Source of the DNA: Inia geoffrensis
Taxonomy: Eukaryota; Chordata; Mammalia; Artiodactyla; Iniidae
DNA: 64,000 bases
Assembly (NCBI GenBank): GCA_036417435.1
Contig: CM070904.1
Span: 41,822,408 to 41,886,407 of the forward strand
Direction of reading: 5' to 3'
The notes beneath the pieces were generated by a model. It worked only from the letters and a program-made list of their open reading frames with translations, did not search any database and was not told the DNA's origin. A program made the translations under genes and the position numbers. Shown here piece after piece: positions 36,222-48,303 of this stretch (position 1 is its first letter; every line of letters begins with the position of its first letter).

Positions 36222-37073
36222 AATCTTAAAAGGCCCTGTTATTTTTGGAAAATCATAAGGAGTTACGGGTGATGGAATGTTGGCCCTCTTTCTCACTGTG
36301 ATTTTGTCCACGTATTACTCCTTTCCTAAACTACTGTGGTTCTCATATCTTCTATTACTCAGTAATTTAAGAGAGATCTGAGGCTTATTGAATCAAAAGG
36401 AAACAGAAGGGGGTAATTCGAACATATGTGATGGGATTTGCAGTTTTAATTCACATCTACTGCTATCAGAAACCTTGTGGATCCAGCTCTGCCTGTGAGT
36501 TTCCTAAGAAATCATTAAAGTATAGATATTTATGGCTGGAGGACCTTTACAGACTAGACACGTTATAATATTGCACAAGGTGACATGGCTGTTAATCTCA
36601 GTGCTCCAAAAACTTAGACCTCTGGTATACCAGCTCAGTGTTCTTTCTATTCTGCGTCAACCCTGCTTAGGTCCACAGGATCAAGAATCAACAAGATTCC
36701 TTCTTTCGGTGGAAACAGGGTCACAAGCCACCAGGTGGCAGCGGTTGTTAAAGGTGGATGCAAATCGAGAATACTCTGTACTCATTGTTCTTTTCATTCT
36801 GGCCATATTTAAAGACTTTTACACATTCTAAAGAGCCAGATATTTCTTTTCTAGGGACAATGCCATGCTTTCAATTTCTCAAGTTAGGAAATCTGAATTA
36901 TATTTCACCCTTCTAAGGCCTTAATCATTATCCAATTAATCTTTACTTCTTACTAAAACGGTGCTTTTGTCGTCTGAATCTTCGCACATACTTCCAATGG
37001 CTTCTTAACTACTGAGCAGAACCCAAGCACTTCAGACTAATAACCAGAGTTCTAACAACGCTTGCCTTTATAT
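36222..37073. other. No gene seen
   Basis: Unique-looking; a 99-codon + frame at 36532-36831 has no motif. Confidence 0.5.
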
Positions 37074-37088
37074 AACCTTGCCTTTATT

Positions 37089-37429
37089 TCTTTTTTGAAT
37101 TTTTAATTTAATTTTATTTATTTTTTATACAGCAGGTTCTTATTAGTTATCCATTTTATACACATCAGTGTATACATGTCAATCCCAATTGCCCAATTCA
37201 TCACACCACCACCACCCCCCGCCGCTTTTCCCCCTTGGTATCTATACGTTTGGTCTCTACATCTGTGTCTCAGTTTCTGCCCTGCCAACCGGTTCATCTG
37301 TACCATTTTTCTAGGTTCCACATATATGCGTTGATACACGATATTTGGTTTTCTCTTTCTGACTTACTTCACTCTGTATGACAGTCTCTAGATTCATCCA
37401 CGTCTCTCCAAATGACCCAATTTCGTTCC
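37089..37429 (-). mobile_element. 5'-truncated L1 with exact 15-bp target duplication
   Basis: Antisense L1 of the second 3'-UTR type (TATACAGCAGGTTCTTATTA, ACATCTGTGTCTCAGTTTCT, GACTTACTTCACTCTGTATG). Target duplication TAACCTTGCCTTTAT at 37074-37088 and 37430-37444 is exact. Confidence 0.93.
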
Positions 37430-37444
37430 TAACCTTGCCTTTAT

Positions 37445-40004
37445 ATAAACATAGAATCACACTGTGTTATACTTTGAAGGTGCTTAATAAAATTTGTTCT
37501 TTGACATTTGTATATAATTATAAATATACACATTTATATAAATGAAAATATAAGGGATACTGTCTTTCAACCATTTGTATTACTGCTAGCTCTCTCTGCA
37601 AATAATATACCAAAAGCAAATGAGTCATTCAGAGCCTGTAGGCCCTTGAAGTATAAAGACTGTATACTGGAAATGTCAGTGTCACCTCAGAATTTAACCA
37701 CAGGCCCACAGGAGAACATCACATATCTTTCTGTGACAAGAACAAGCTTTTCCTTCCATTTGGGTTAACTAGTTTAGTTCACTCACATGCAGGAAATAAA
37801 CTCGCCAACTGATTTAAGATTTCACGCTGACAGTAATGGTAATGATAATTTCATCTTGCATGCACAGAATAGTTTATAAGTGCATAAGATATCTTTACTT
37901 ATTATATCATTTGAAGTTATTATATCATTTGAGCCATACAGGTCTCATGTGAAGTTGACAGAAGAGTATTAGTTGTTCTATTTTACCAAAAGGGGAATGT
38001 AATTTTAGTGGAAATAAGGTATTTTTCCATGGTGACATGGCTAAGAAATATGATCTCCGCTGGGTCTCCAGACCCCCAGCTAAAATGTAAGCTGGACAAA
38101 ACTTTGAATGTTGGAAAAGGAACAGGTGGCCACTGTGGCTTACTTCACTACCAGAATATTTCGCCCATGTCTGGAAGAACAGCTCTGTCTTGGTATTCTG
38201 GGAAAGTCCAGAAAAATTAATGGAATTTGGTAGAGACTAAAGAACGTCTTCCCTGCTACCCAAATGGGGGTTCCAAACTTTCTTCTTGGCAGTAGAAACC
38301 CTTTGTCATAAGAAAACATTAAATGGAACTGCTTTGGTTGAAGGGGATGGTGAACCCAGAGGAATGCAGGCTAGGCTTACGTTGTCTTCTCCACATGGCT
38401 CCTGGGGTACCCACAGGACCACAAGCTTCCGAGAAATATAGTCAGGAAAAAAAAAAAAAAAAAAGCATTTGCAGTGTTCAAGATCCCGCTTTACAAGCAA
38501 TAGAACCTGAGTCTAGCTGATCTGGGCAGAAAAGGCATTTATTTACTTGAATATTCTGAAGGGTTTTGATTCTCTCACAGGGAAGCCTAGAGAAGTGGAT
38601 CTGAGGGCTGCTTGCCAGAAACAAGCCAGAATTGATGCGATAAGGATACTGCTGCTGCTGCAACTGATGCTGGGATGGACCTGCTTCCACTGTTGCCCAA
38701 GAAATTCATTCTTGGTGTCACAGCCACTGCCAGCAGACAGACCTGCTGTGACCTTAGCGTCCTGGGATCTCCAATTCCCATTCCAATTCCCAAAACCCAA
38801 GGCTGGTGTGTCTGATTGAAAGGGTTTCACTCTCAGGCCCTCACGACCTTCTAGCTGCAAGGGAGGCTGTGGACCTGGGAAAAGGTGCTGCCACTACCAC
38901 AGCTCACGAGGTGAGGAATTCCCTGAACACAGAGCCTGGGATCAGATGCTACTGGGCAGCCAAAGCAGGTGACCAGGGTATCTCAAATCTTTGGTTCATA
39001 GGCATCATTCTCAAACCTGGCTGCACAGCCAAATCACCTGGTGGGAGGGGAGGGCTTTGAGGACAAATTAAATGACAAAATACCAAGGAGACCAAATGAA
39101 TCTGACTCCCTAAACAATGGGGCCCAGGCATCCATACATTTATTTCTGTCTCTACTGGGGATTCTGAAACCAAGTGGGGCCCTGTGTGGCTCCCAGGCAT
39201 GAAAGCACTTTTGTCCACCATTTCTTGTAGGCAAGACTCCAGCCTCCATGACCTTCCCTGAGTTCCAAAGGGCAGATTATCAAACAGTTGCTAATCAAGG
39301 GATGAAGAGCCAAGGACCACCTGAGGCAAGATTAAAGGGACCAGAGAAGCTCATCAAGATGAGATGAAGGGAATGTAAGCCCTACATAGACCCTAATCTT
39401 GTCAGAGACCCTACCCTGAACCACTGTTATGAACCCATCGTCAAATCCTCTGGGGTTGAGACACATAGTTTCTCGAGGCAGAAGCCCAGTGTGTCCCCGT
39501 TTGCCTGGCAAAGGAAAACTTCACCCAAAACTCTGTCTCTAGGATTTGATTCGGCACCTGTGTACAGAGAGGCCAAGCTTTCGGTAACAATTCTAACACA
39601 CAGTGAGGGTTGAAAACCAACAGCCATGATGGTTTCTAAAGTAGTTCCAGCTCTATTTTGAGGATCTCAATACAGCAAGTCCAGTGCTCGTTCCACAGGT
39701 TTTTGCACATTTTAAGAAACTGAGTTTCTCACACCAAAATGGAGCAAAGCCCAGCAATAATCATCCTAATTTTTGCCTTCTAGCCTGTCCAACCTTCACA
39801 AGAAGAGACCTTGAAGGTGGAAGAGTGGTTTTATATTCTCCCACGGTTGCATGCACCCCTGGGGAGCTGCCCATGTATCCAGAATCATCTGACATGAGAC
39901 ACATTTTTCCTACCATGTAAAGGGAGGAATGAAAGGGAGGGAGGAAAAGTCTTCCTCTGTCCAGCTTTTCTGGCCCATAGTTATGGGCACTCCATAGCCG
40001 TGTG
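37445..40004. other. No gene seen
   Basis: Mostly unique-looking. Poly-A run at 38447-38464. Overlapping frames around 38543-39249 (up to 105 codons, both strands, several phases) have no motif; their overlap argues against coding. Confidence 0.5.
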
Positions 40005-40135
40005 CTCCATTTATTAATCTAACCTACCGCATGTGCCAAGGACTGTGAGAGGCACTAGGAATAGACAGAGATCCACCTATGGCTCAAACACACAGTTCCT
40101 GGCCCTTCTGGTATTTCAGCCTAATGAAGATCTAA
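40005..40135 (+). mobile_element. L2 LINE fragment
   Basis: Diverged L2: TCCATTTATTAATC, GTGCCAAGGACTGTGAGAGG, then GTTCCTGGCCCTTCTGGTAT. Confidence 0.45.
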
Positions 40136-40230
40136 GGGATCTTTGATCTTTTTCTTTGAAGGGAAAGATCTAAGTTATACTGGAGAATAACAGGTTGGAG
40201 GAGGCCAGGAAGGGGATTGGAAAGGGGGCT

Positions 40231-40243
40231 GGGGGGGGGGGGG
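40231..40243. repeat. G13 homopolymer
   Basis: Thirteen consecutive G, preceded by further G-runs (GGGG, GGGGG) within 25 bases, giving a possible G-quadruplex on the + strand. Confidence 0.85.
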
Positions 40244-41554
40244 TCAGGGATTGTCCCTCTGATGAAATGACATTCAGGTATGAGTTAATGTGGCCAGATC
40301 AGGTGTGAAATAGAGCCTCCAACTCTCTTCCAAGTTTTTAAGTCAAAGGCAAATTTCTTTTCCTCTGTTTAGAAAGAGGAGATTAGACAATCAGATAAGC
40401 GTTTGCTCAACTGGTTTCCTATTTATACTGTGAAATATATTGAGAAATACTGAATCCATTACAGAGAGCAAAACACACAACATTGGGGCAAACCAAAGCC
40501 TCTTGAGGAAATGTCTCAGGAAGTGCTGGGGCCCATCTTCCTTGAACTATGTTTGCTTAACAGGACTAGATCTGGGATTTCCTAGCTAGCCTTCTCAAAT
40601 CGTTTGCGGAACAAAGCACAGCATAAACAAAGATATTAATCTCTAGTTAACTGCTTCCTGCCTCAGGAGGGAAAACCTGCCTGACACACTCTTTGAATTG
40701 GTCAAATCCCTTTCCTATACCACATGGGAGAGGAGATCTCAGGCATTCTTTTCTGGGTTTGGATTTTCAAATTGATGCTGCCTGTTGTGCAGATGGCCTT
40801 TGACTGAGAGTACACTGTCCCCCAGCCTGAGCTACCTATTTCTATGGCTTTTCTAGACCAAATTAAAATAGTAAGAGCAAACCCATCAACAGAGCATTGG
40901 CTGCAACGTCATCACTAAAAGATGTACCCAAAGTGGAGATTGCGGACTCATTCCCACCCACACCCTTTGACCACTGTCCAGAAGGATTTCACTGGGGGTG
41001 ACATCCCTGTCAGTGGCTCTGGACTCATAGCATTTGGGCAGAGGCTACAGAGGGTCCTAGACCGAAGCCAGTGCTGAGAACCAGATGTAAAACAAAGAAT
41101 GTTGCCCGCCATCCAGTCCTACATGAATCAAGTCATTAGCCACTACAGTCACTGACCTACAATATACCCTGAAAGGAATCCAGGGTGACGATCAGGATGA
41201 GGCAGTCTGTGCTCTGGGAAAACAGGCAAAACAAGCCCTTAGACAGTTAGAAATATTTCAGGAGAAATTTTTTATGAACCTAGGTTCTTGCATCTTCCCA
41301 TACTTAGAGAAGCACTAAAATCATTTAACTGAGATATGTGACTAGCAGTGATCTACCAAGATGTCTGCTTGATTGCACATACCCCTTCGCCAAAATCACA
41401 TATATATTTTGGTCTCTCCCCCTACCTCTTCAGAGCAGTTCCTCAGAGCTACCGGAGAAACTGTCTCCTGGGACTATAGTATCCAAATAAAACTGAAACT
41501 CACAACTCGCATGTTGTATGTTTTCATTTCATTCAGCACAGGAAACCTAGCTCA
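40244..41554. other. No gene seen
   Basis: Ordinary sequence without named features. Confidence 0.5.
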
Positions 41555-41620
41555 CATACAAGCTTTTTCACCTACTGGCCTTGTTTTCTCATCTGTAAAA
41601 TGGGGGGGGGGGGGGGGGGG
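41555..41620 (+). mobile_element. MIR fragment ending in a G19 run
   Basis: TTTTCTCATCTGTAAAATGG is the MIR core, but its normally short G-run has grown to nineteen G (41602-41620). Confidence 0.65.
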
Positions 41621-42109
41621 CAATGAACCCTACCTACACGAGCAGATAGATGGAATATTACAGGAGCTCGTTTAAGATTATTATAAACTATAACACACTT
41701 TACAAAAAGGTAGGATTATTCTGTCCTTCTCGTCATTCCTTCCCTAGTCCCCCACTTTCAGAGGTCCTGCAGAAAAAGGAACCCCTCGCCTCCCCACCAA
41801 CTTTCTGTGCGAAGCTTTTCCATCAGCACGTTTTCTCCCCTGATGCTCTATCTCAGGTCTGAATTCTTTTCATCATCATTAATTTGATGGCTTGGTTCTC
41901 AAAGGTTTTTTTGCAAAAGAAGAGAAATCAGAAAATCATGGCAAGCTCTGAGGAAGAGGGGAAACTGAGGAGAGGTGGGAGGGAGGGGGCCTTTGAAATC
42001 GTAATTAGGGAGGCGGAGAAGTACCAGTAAGATGTCAAGTCTATTGATGGACTTATGTAACAGAAAGCTAAACTGACACACTTTTTTAAAATGTCAAAGT
42101 TGCTAACGT
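41621..42109. other. No gene seen
   Basis: Ordinary sequence. Confidence 0.5.
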
Positions 42110-42330
42110 TTGCTTGTTTATTTATTTTTAAATTTACACATGGTAAAATGTCCCCATTTGGGGCGTACAGCTCTAGACATCCTGACAAATGCCATGGCCA
42201 CGCTCAGGCTACGGAATAGTCCCATTAACTCCCAAAATACTCTCTCTTGTTGTTTCTTCATAGTCCAAACCCTCCCCCTGACCTTTAACCCCTGGCCATC
42301 ACCCAGCTGTTCTCTGGCTCTACCAGAATT
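42110..42330 (-). mobile_element. Old L1 3' UTR fragment, antisense
   Basis: TACAGCTCTAGACATCCTGA, CCCATTAACTCCCAAAATAC and TAACCCCTGGCCATCACCCA follow reversed L1ME-like 3' UTR text. Confidence 0.6.
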
Positions 42331-44064
42331 TTAAATGTGGAAATGAAAATTTCTCATCTGGGTGGTAAATGTGGTTCCCTTTTTATCTTGGCATTGCCCT
42401 TGGTCTGGATTTTTGGTTGTACTGTAGCTCACAGTAATAAAGTTCAGAGAAGAACTATTATCTCCCAAGCATTCCTATCATTGTTTTGGCAAATGCTCTC
42501 CTGTCTGGGTGCCAGAGGAAGGTCCTGGGGGTGGCGATATACTGTTTTTGAAAAAATGAACAAGATCTCATAGAAGGGCCATTTTCAGCATAGAATTGCA
42601 AGCCTGGTATAAAATTAGAATTGCCTCTCAATGAGAAACAGCCTTTATTAAAGAAAGTACAAATTCTTTCAGGAGAATCCCAGGTTTGATACAACTTTTA
42701 ATTAAGTTTCTCAAAAGCTAGAGCTCATTTATTCTTTCCTCTGTCTGCCATCTAGCAGCAATGTGCAGGGCCCCATATTCACCAAGACCTTGCTTTGAAT
42801 TCTAATTCCAATTTGAGTCTTTATACATAATTTTGGTTCATTCCATGGGTTTTCTAAAATTATTTGTTTGAATATCATTAATATCTATCTCCCCCTCTCC
42901 CTCCATTTTCACTATGAAAATCTCTCTGGATAAAGCTATTAAGGAGTGTAAGCTATCTCTTCTCAATACTGGATTACAGCTCGTATTTTAAAACCAAATT
43001 AAACAAAATGAATTCCCTACACAAATTAAATTCCAGTATGCATTCACTTCTTACCCTGACTGGAGATAAAGAGGTGATAAAATGAAACTTAAGAAACTGA
43101 TTCTAGCAGCAACATTATGAAAAACAGATGAGCTTTTTGGTGTTTATCTGGCCAGTGAAAGACCAAATACTGTGAAAAGTTTTAATCAACTTTGGAATTC
43201 CAACCAGTGTTTCCTCTGGCATCCAAACTAAAGGCACGCTATAAAATAGAGCAGGCATTCGTGGAAGGCAAAAATCACTCTGTGATCTTTTTTTGGGGGG
43301 CAGGAGGGAGTGATACGATGTTTCGGAGGCAAGGTAGCCGACACGTGTATTCGGAATTCCCCAAAGCAAATTTTCAAAATTGACTGAGTTAATTCCACAT
43401 ACTCTCACCATCTTTGATCCAATATGTATTTCGCTGCTGCTAGAACTGTCTCAGGTGGAAGTATTTCTTTGGACTAGCAGAATAGAGAGATTTCATATGC
43501 ACTTTGTACACTCGATGCCGCTTCCTTAAATCATGTGTTTATTGACTGCAAATTTCACTTGACTGCACAAAATGCATTCAGGATTGATAACTCTGAAATG
43601 TAACAGCAATTGTGTTTATGGGAGACCATCTTCTAGCTACTGAAACTGGCTAACACTCCATGTCTAATGTCTGATTACAGAACATCCTGGGAAAAGAGTT
43701 AGTTCTTCAGGTCCTGCAGGTATCAACAACTCTTAGATGCTTATAATAAGAAATAATAAAAAACAGACTTTGATATATATACATGCTTTTTGCTTTTAAG
43801 TAGCCACATTGATAAACAGATCTTAATTATTTTCTACTGCCTGAGAGCATATGGGTAATTACTATACTCTCCTTATGTTTACCAAATAATTAGTGCATTA
43901 TGATGATATCATTTATGCTTAAAAATGGAAAATAGCTTTGAATTTAGTGAAGGAGGAACACCAAAGAGTCAGAGAACGAGGCATACATTTCTGAGAAGTG
44001 GCATCCTGTCTTCCTACCCAAAATCCTAGCCACTGGCTCTGAATAACAGGTTTATACCCAAGTA
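42331..44064. other. No gene seen
   Basis: Unique-looking, AT-rich. No recognised repeat; short frames only. Confidence 0.5.
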
Positions 44065-44225
44065 AGCTTAGAATTTTAGAACCGGAAATGGACGATGGAA
44101 TCTAGTGCTTTACATTTGAAGAAACTCAAGGCCAACTGATTTAAATACTTGCTCAAAGTCACACATGGAGTTAGTAAGCAGAGTGGCAAGAAGTAGAACC
44201 AGGAGTCACAGGCTGCTCTGCTCAC
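44065..44225 (-). mobile_element. MIR-like SINE, antisense
   Basis: TTTAGAACCGGAAATGGACG, TTGAAGAAACTCAAGG and CTTGCTCAAAGTCACACATG are a diverged reverse MIR/MIR3-type copy. Confidence 0.55.
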
Positions 44226-44638
44226 TAACCCCATTCTGCAGAGAGAAGAGGGGACTTACCCGACCCTGCTCCTGGCCGGCTCTGAAACGTTCAGAGGTTA
44301 GAGCGGCCCCCGGTGCCCACCGATGGCTCTTTGTGATGAGCTCACTGAACCCTAACAGAGTCCCAAGAAACACCAACCAAATACCCACCTCCTAAAACAA
44401 AGCCAGTCTTCCTGATGACCTGAGGGAATTCATGATCATATCTCAGCTCCTCATTTTTAAGATTTTATAAATGTCAGCCTTCCTTTGACCCTGCAGCTAT
44501 CATGATAACTGTAATAACAACATAATATATAACATATATGATAATACCATAATAGCTACAAAAATAGCATGATACAATGAAAACAGCTTTTATTTTCACT
44601 GTTTTACTGTGATGATCTGGCATTCATTGAGCATTTAA

Positions 44639-44667
44639 AAAAATATTTTATTGAAGTATAGTTGATT
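44639..44667 (-). mobile_element. 29-bp L1 insertion with 16-bp target duplication
   Basis: Between two copies of TTCATTGAGCATTTAA (44623-44638 and 44668-44683) lies only a short A/T tail and TATTTTATTGAAGTATAGTT, the extreme 3' end of the L1 3' UTR read backwards. One of the shortest recognisable L1 insertions possible. Confidence 0.88.
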
Positions 44668-44683
44668 TTCATTGAGCATTTAA

Positions 44684-45267
44684 TATGTTGTAGGTGTTTC
44701 GCTTTATACTTTTTAAAAAAAATTTAACCCTCACAACAAAGTAATCCAGTAGGCACTTGTGCTGGTTTTTGCCTATTTTCTGTCAGAGCCACTTCTGGTT
44801 TCTCCCCTGCTCTGTGCCATACTGAAGGGGGCGGAACCCTGCAAGTTACGTCACCCGAGCTTTCTTGCCAACTGGTTTTCGGTTAGTTTTATGAAAGAGG
44901 GAAAGTGACAAAGATGAGAAGGTAGGAAGCGGAGAGACACTGGACATTTCTGCCCATTTCCTTGGGTTTCAGGGAGCATCTCCAAGAGCGGCTGAGTCCC
45001 CTCCATTGTTCTGGCTCTTACTGCATAGCCCAGGCTCCAGGGGTTTGGTAACAGCCCTACAGGTGGTAGGAGCTTCCTGGCGGGTTGCCTTACCATCTCG
45101 GTTGGCCCCTTCAGCTCTCCCGGTACCTTTACAATTAGTTCCCGCTATGAAAAATGCCCTCTGGACCACTTGACATGGATTCTGCCATTTGGACTTGAAT
45201 CTCACGATTGCCCTCATCCTATAAATGAAGGCCATGAAGGTTAGAGAGGCCGGTCTCACACCAGAGA
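44684..45267. other. No gene seen
   Basis: Ordinary sequence; antisense frames of 81 and 96 codons overlap in different phases and show no motif. Confidence 0.5.
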
Positions 45268-45460
45268 GAGCACTATGTGTTAGACACTATGCCGAGCGCT
45301 TTTACACAGTATTTCATGTAGTCCTCACAAAAGTATTATGACGTAGATGTGATTATTCCTATTTCACAGACAAGAAAATAAGGCTCAGGGAACATAAATA
45401 ACCTACCTAACATCATAATAGTTAGTGGCAGACCTAGGAGCTATGCTTATAACCAAGCAT
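45268..45460 (-). mobile_element. MIR SINE, antisense
   Basis: TTTCATGTAGTCCTCACAAA, TATTTCACAGACAAGAAAAT and AAGGCTCAGGGAACATAAAT are reverse MIR text; nearly full length. Confidence 0.75.
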
Positions 45461-45559
45461 GACCCTATGGGGTCTGCCTAGCACAGACCCCCTCCGTCAT
45501 ATCCTCTGCTGTAGCTCCTCTCTGAAGTGCCCAAATAATAGTATCTCAGGCATATTTCC

Positions 45560-45926
45560 TGAGGTTTTCAGATGCTAAAAACCACCACCAAATGAAAGAA
45601 ATTAACTACTTGATCACAAGCATGAGCACATAGCCCCCAGACCTACTGGCGCCTAAGGACTGATAATGTTAACTGCCCTGTTACCTCACCATCAACCAGT
45701 CGGAGAATTGTGCATGAGCTGCTCACAAACCCCGAAACCCTCCTCCCTCACCCGGCCTTTAAAAATGCTTTGCTGAAACCCTTCGGGGAGTTCGGAGTCT
45801 TTTGTGCCTGAGCCACCCGTCTCCTTGCATGGCCCTATAATAAACCTTTCTCTGCTCCAAACTCTGACGTTTTGGTATTGTTTGGCCTCACTGTGCATAG
45901 GGCACACAAATTTGCCTTCGGTAACA
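45560..45926 (+). mobile_element. Solo LTR, class I (ERV1-like) endogenous retrovirus
   Basis: A 367-base unit starting TG and ending CA. It has promoter-like order: CCTCACCATCAACCAGTCGG, a TATA-like TTTAAAAATG near 45759, then AATAAA at 45839-45844 and a downstream T-rich GACGTTTTGGTATTGTTTGG. These match gammaretrovirus-like LTRs of even-toed ungulates as I recall them. The 4-base flanks TTCC/TTCT differ by one base, consistent with an aged 4-bp duplication. No gag, pol or env sequence lies beside it, so the proviral interior has been lost by LTR-LTR recombination. Oriented like HNMT, about 6.9 kb upstream of its start codon. Confidence 0.75.
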
Positions 45927-46424
45927 TTCTAGACGTTCTAGATCACAGTGAGGATACAACCAATTAATTAAGAGATGCTGGAAGATGGTACCACCCCCTC
46001 CAGAGTTTGACTGGTCAAACTCTTCAGGAAGGGCATGCTAGAGACTGGAAAAGGAGGCCTCTGCTGCATTACCACAACTCAGGCAGGTTTACCAGAAGGC
46101 TCTCCACAGCTGCTCTGCAAATAATCACAGGGCTAAAAGCAGTGGGGTGCGGCTAATGGTTTAACAATCTGCCCTCCAGGAAAAAAAAGTCTAGATTCCT
46201 TTCTTTTGCCAATTTCCATGGTGTAAATATTCCCACTATGGGTGATTTTAAGCTACTAATGTGATATCAACCAGCTCATGAGATTCCTGAAACTCTAACA
46301 ATCCGCTCCATCACACCAATGGCTAAAGGTATAAAAGGCACGAGGGTAGTTTTAGTTGACTTGGATCTATTAAACACATATATTTCCAGATTAAGTCGGG
46401 ATTTAAAAAGGATAAGTTGATGAA

Positions 46425-46459
46425 TTTCTATTCTATTCAAATTCTATTCTATTCTATTC
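46425..46459. repeat. (ATTCT)n pentanucleotide repeat
   Basis: About six ATTCT units with one AAATT interruption. Confidence 0.85.
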
Positions 46460-46611
46460 AAAAAACATCATCAAAAAATGAACAGCACATCACAGACTGC
46501 GAGAAGATATTTCATACATACACATACATTTACATATATATAACAGGATATAAAAATTAATCTTACATGCATCAATAAGAGGCAAATGATACAGTTTAAA
46601 AAACGGACAAG

Positions 46612-46820
46612 GGGCTTCCCTGGTGGCGCAGTGGTTGAGAATCCGCCTGCCGATGCAAGGGACATGGGTTCGTGCCCCGGTTCGGGAAGATCCCACATGC
46701 CGCGGAGCGACTGGGCCCATGAGTCATGGCCACTGAGCCTGCGCGTCCGGAGCCTGTGCTCCGCAACGGGAGAGGCCGCGACAGTGAGAGGGCTGCGTAA
46801 TGCAAAAAAATACAAAAAAA
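46612..46820 (+). mobile_element. CHR-2-like SINE
   Basis: Head GGCTTCCCTGGTGGCGCAGT, body with GCGCGTCCGGAGCCTGTGCT, degraded tail ATGCAAAAAAATAC. Target duplication ending in CGGACAA is seen at 46604-46610 and 46825-46831. Confidence 0.93.
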
Positions 46821-47238
46821 AACACGGACAATAGATTTTAACAGGACCTTCATAAAACACTACATAACTTTTATGGCCCACAAGTATTGGAAAAAATCAT
46901 TACTCAAATGCAAACCACAAGGAGATACTGCTATATAACCCCAGAAGAGTTAAAGCAAAGGTGACTGGCAATACCAGAACTGCTGAGGATATGGAGAAAC
47001 TAATATCCTTATATTTTGCTGGTGATTGTGGACATTTGCAAAACATTTCTGCAATGCCTTCTACAGTTAAACATTTGCTTATCCTATGACATTTTACTCA
47101 CGGTAACAAAAATAAGTGCCTATATCCACCGAAAGATATGTACAAAAATGTTTCTACCAGCTTTATTCATAATAGTCCCAAACTGGAATAGCCCAAATAT
47201 CCATTAAGAGAAAAGTGGTTTAAAAATTATGAAATATT

Positions 47239-47445
47239 GGGCTTCCCTGGTGGTGCAGTGGTTGAGAGTCCGCCTGCCGATGCAGGGGACATGGGTTCGT
47301 GCCCCAGTCCGGGAAGATCCCACATGTCGCTGAGCGGCTGGGCCCATGAGCCATGGCCGCCGAGCCTGTGTGTCCGGAGCCTGTGCTCCGCAATGGGAGA
47401 GGCCACAACAGAGAGAGTCCCGCGTCCCGTAAAAAAAAAAAAAAA
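47239..47445 (+). mobile_element. CHR-2-like SINE with exact 17-bp target duplication
   Basis: Full SINE with head GGCTTCCCTGGTGGTGCAGT and poly-A tail. Target duplication AAAAATTATGAAATATT at 47222-47238 and 47446-47462 is exact. Confidence 0.95.
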
Positions 47446-47977
47446 AAAAATTATGAAATATTTATAAAATATAATGTCTAGCAATAAAAAAGAATGAACT
47501 GCTGATGCCTTCCCCCCCAAAAATATAGGTGAATCTCAGAAATATGATGATGAGCAAAAGTAGTCAGACACAAGAGAACGTATTCTGTGTGGAGCTTTCA
47601 CATGAAGTTTGAGAACAGGAAAAACTAATCTATGGGGATAAAAGTCAGAACAGTGGCTCTCTGCAGTGGCGGGCGGGCAGTATTATTGACTACAGACGTG
47701 AGTTAATCTTCTAGGATGTATACATGTGCAAGGCTTCCTCAACCTGTACATTTGAGATTTATATATTTTACTGTATGTAAATTATGCTTTGATTTTTTAA
47801 TAAAAGTAATTTTGGGACCTCTTGGGCGTGTGTATCCTTTAATTCTCTGGATCATTTACAGGCAAGGTCCCAGGTGGAAGGATGTTTTAGCCCGGCACAT
47901 TCTTGAGCACATGCCCCTGTACCAAATGCCAGAGAAGTTTATTTACCATGACCACTCTCTTTATAAAAGTTTCTCTT

Positions 47978-48303
47978 GGGCTTCCCTGGTGGCGCAGTGG
48001 TTGAGAATCTGCCTGCCAATGCAGGGCATGCGGGTTCGAGCCCTGGTCTGGGAGGATCCCACACGCCGCGGAGCAACTGGGCCCATGAGCCACAACTACT
48101 AAGCCTGCGTGTCTGGAGCCTGTGCTCCGCAACAGGAGAGGCCACGATAGTGAGAGGCCCGCGCACCATGATGAAGAGCGGCCCCCGCTTGCCGCAACTA
48201 GAGAAAGCCCTCACACAGAAACGAAGACCCAACACAGCCCAAAATAAATAAATTAATTAATTAAAAAAAAATACAGGAGTCCATGTATTTAAAAAAAAAA
48301 AAA
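47978..48303 (+). mobile_element. Longer CHR-family SINE (about 326 bp)
   Basis: Same head and body (B-box-like GGGTTCGAGCCCTGG), but continues past the usual CHR-2 end with GATGAAGAGCGGCCCCCGCT, TAGAGAAAGCCCTCACACAG and AACGAAGACCCAACACAGCC before an AAAT-type tail. Target duplication AAAAGTTTCTCTT at 47965-47977 and 48304-48316 is exact. Confidence 0.94.

Larger units (their letters stand above)
46470..47815 (+). mobile_element. Old L1 3' part, interrupted by two SINEs
   Basis: Sense, much decayed ORF2 C-terminus and 3' UTR: AACCACAAGGAGATACTGCT, TTTATTCATAATAGTCCCAA, GCAAAAGTAGTCAGACACAA, AAACTAATCTATGGGGATAA and a final TTTTTAATAAAAGTAATT. L1ME-like by character. Two CHR-2-like SINEs (46612, 47239) are inserted in it, so they are younger. 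Confidence 0.7.

Noticed and set aside
35838..36311. A 157-codon antisense frame
   Set aside because: Its central part is the SINE at 35992-36205 read in reverse; the rest is unrelated flanking DNA.
45692..45907. A 71-codon antisense frame in the retroviral-type LTR
   Set aside because: It runs against the LTR direction and has no viral protein similarity; LTRs of this type are non-coding.
47978..48060. Possible tRNA gene, from A- and B-box-like motifs in SINE heads
   Set aside because: The same head occurs in all SINE copies here, with mismatched arms and no cloverleaf I could complete; these are tRNA-derived SINE promoters.
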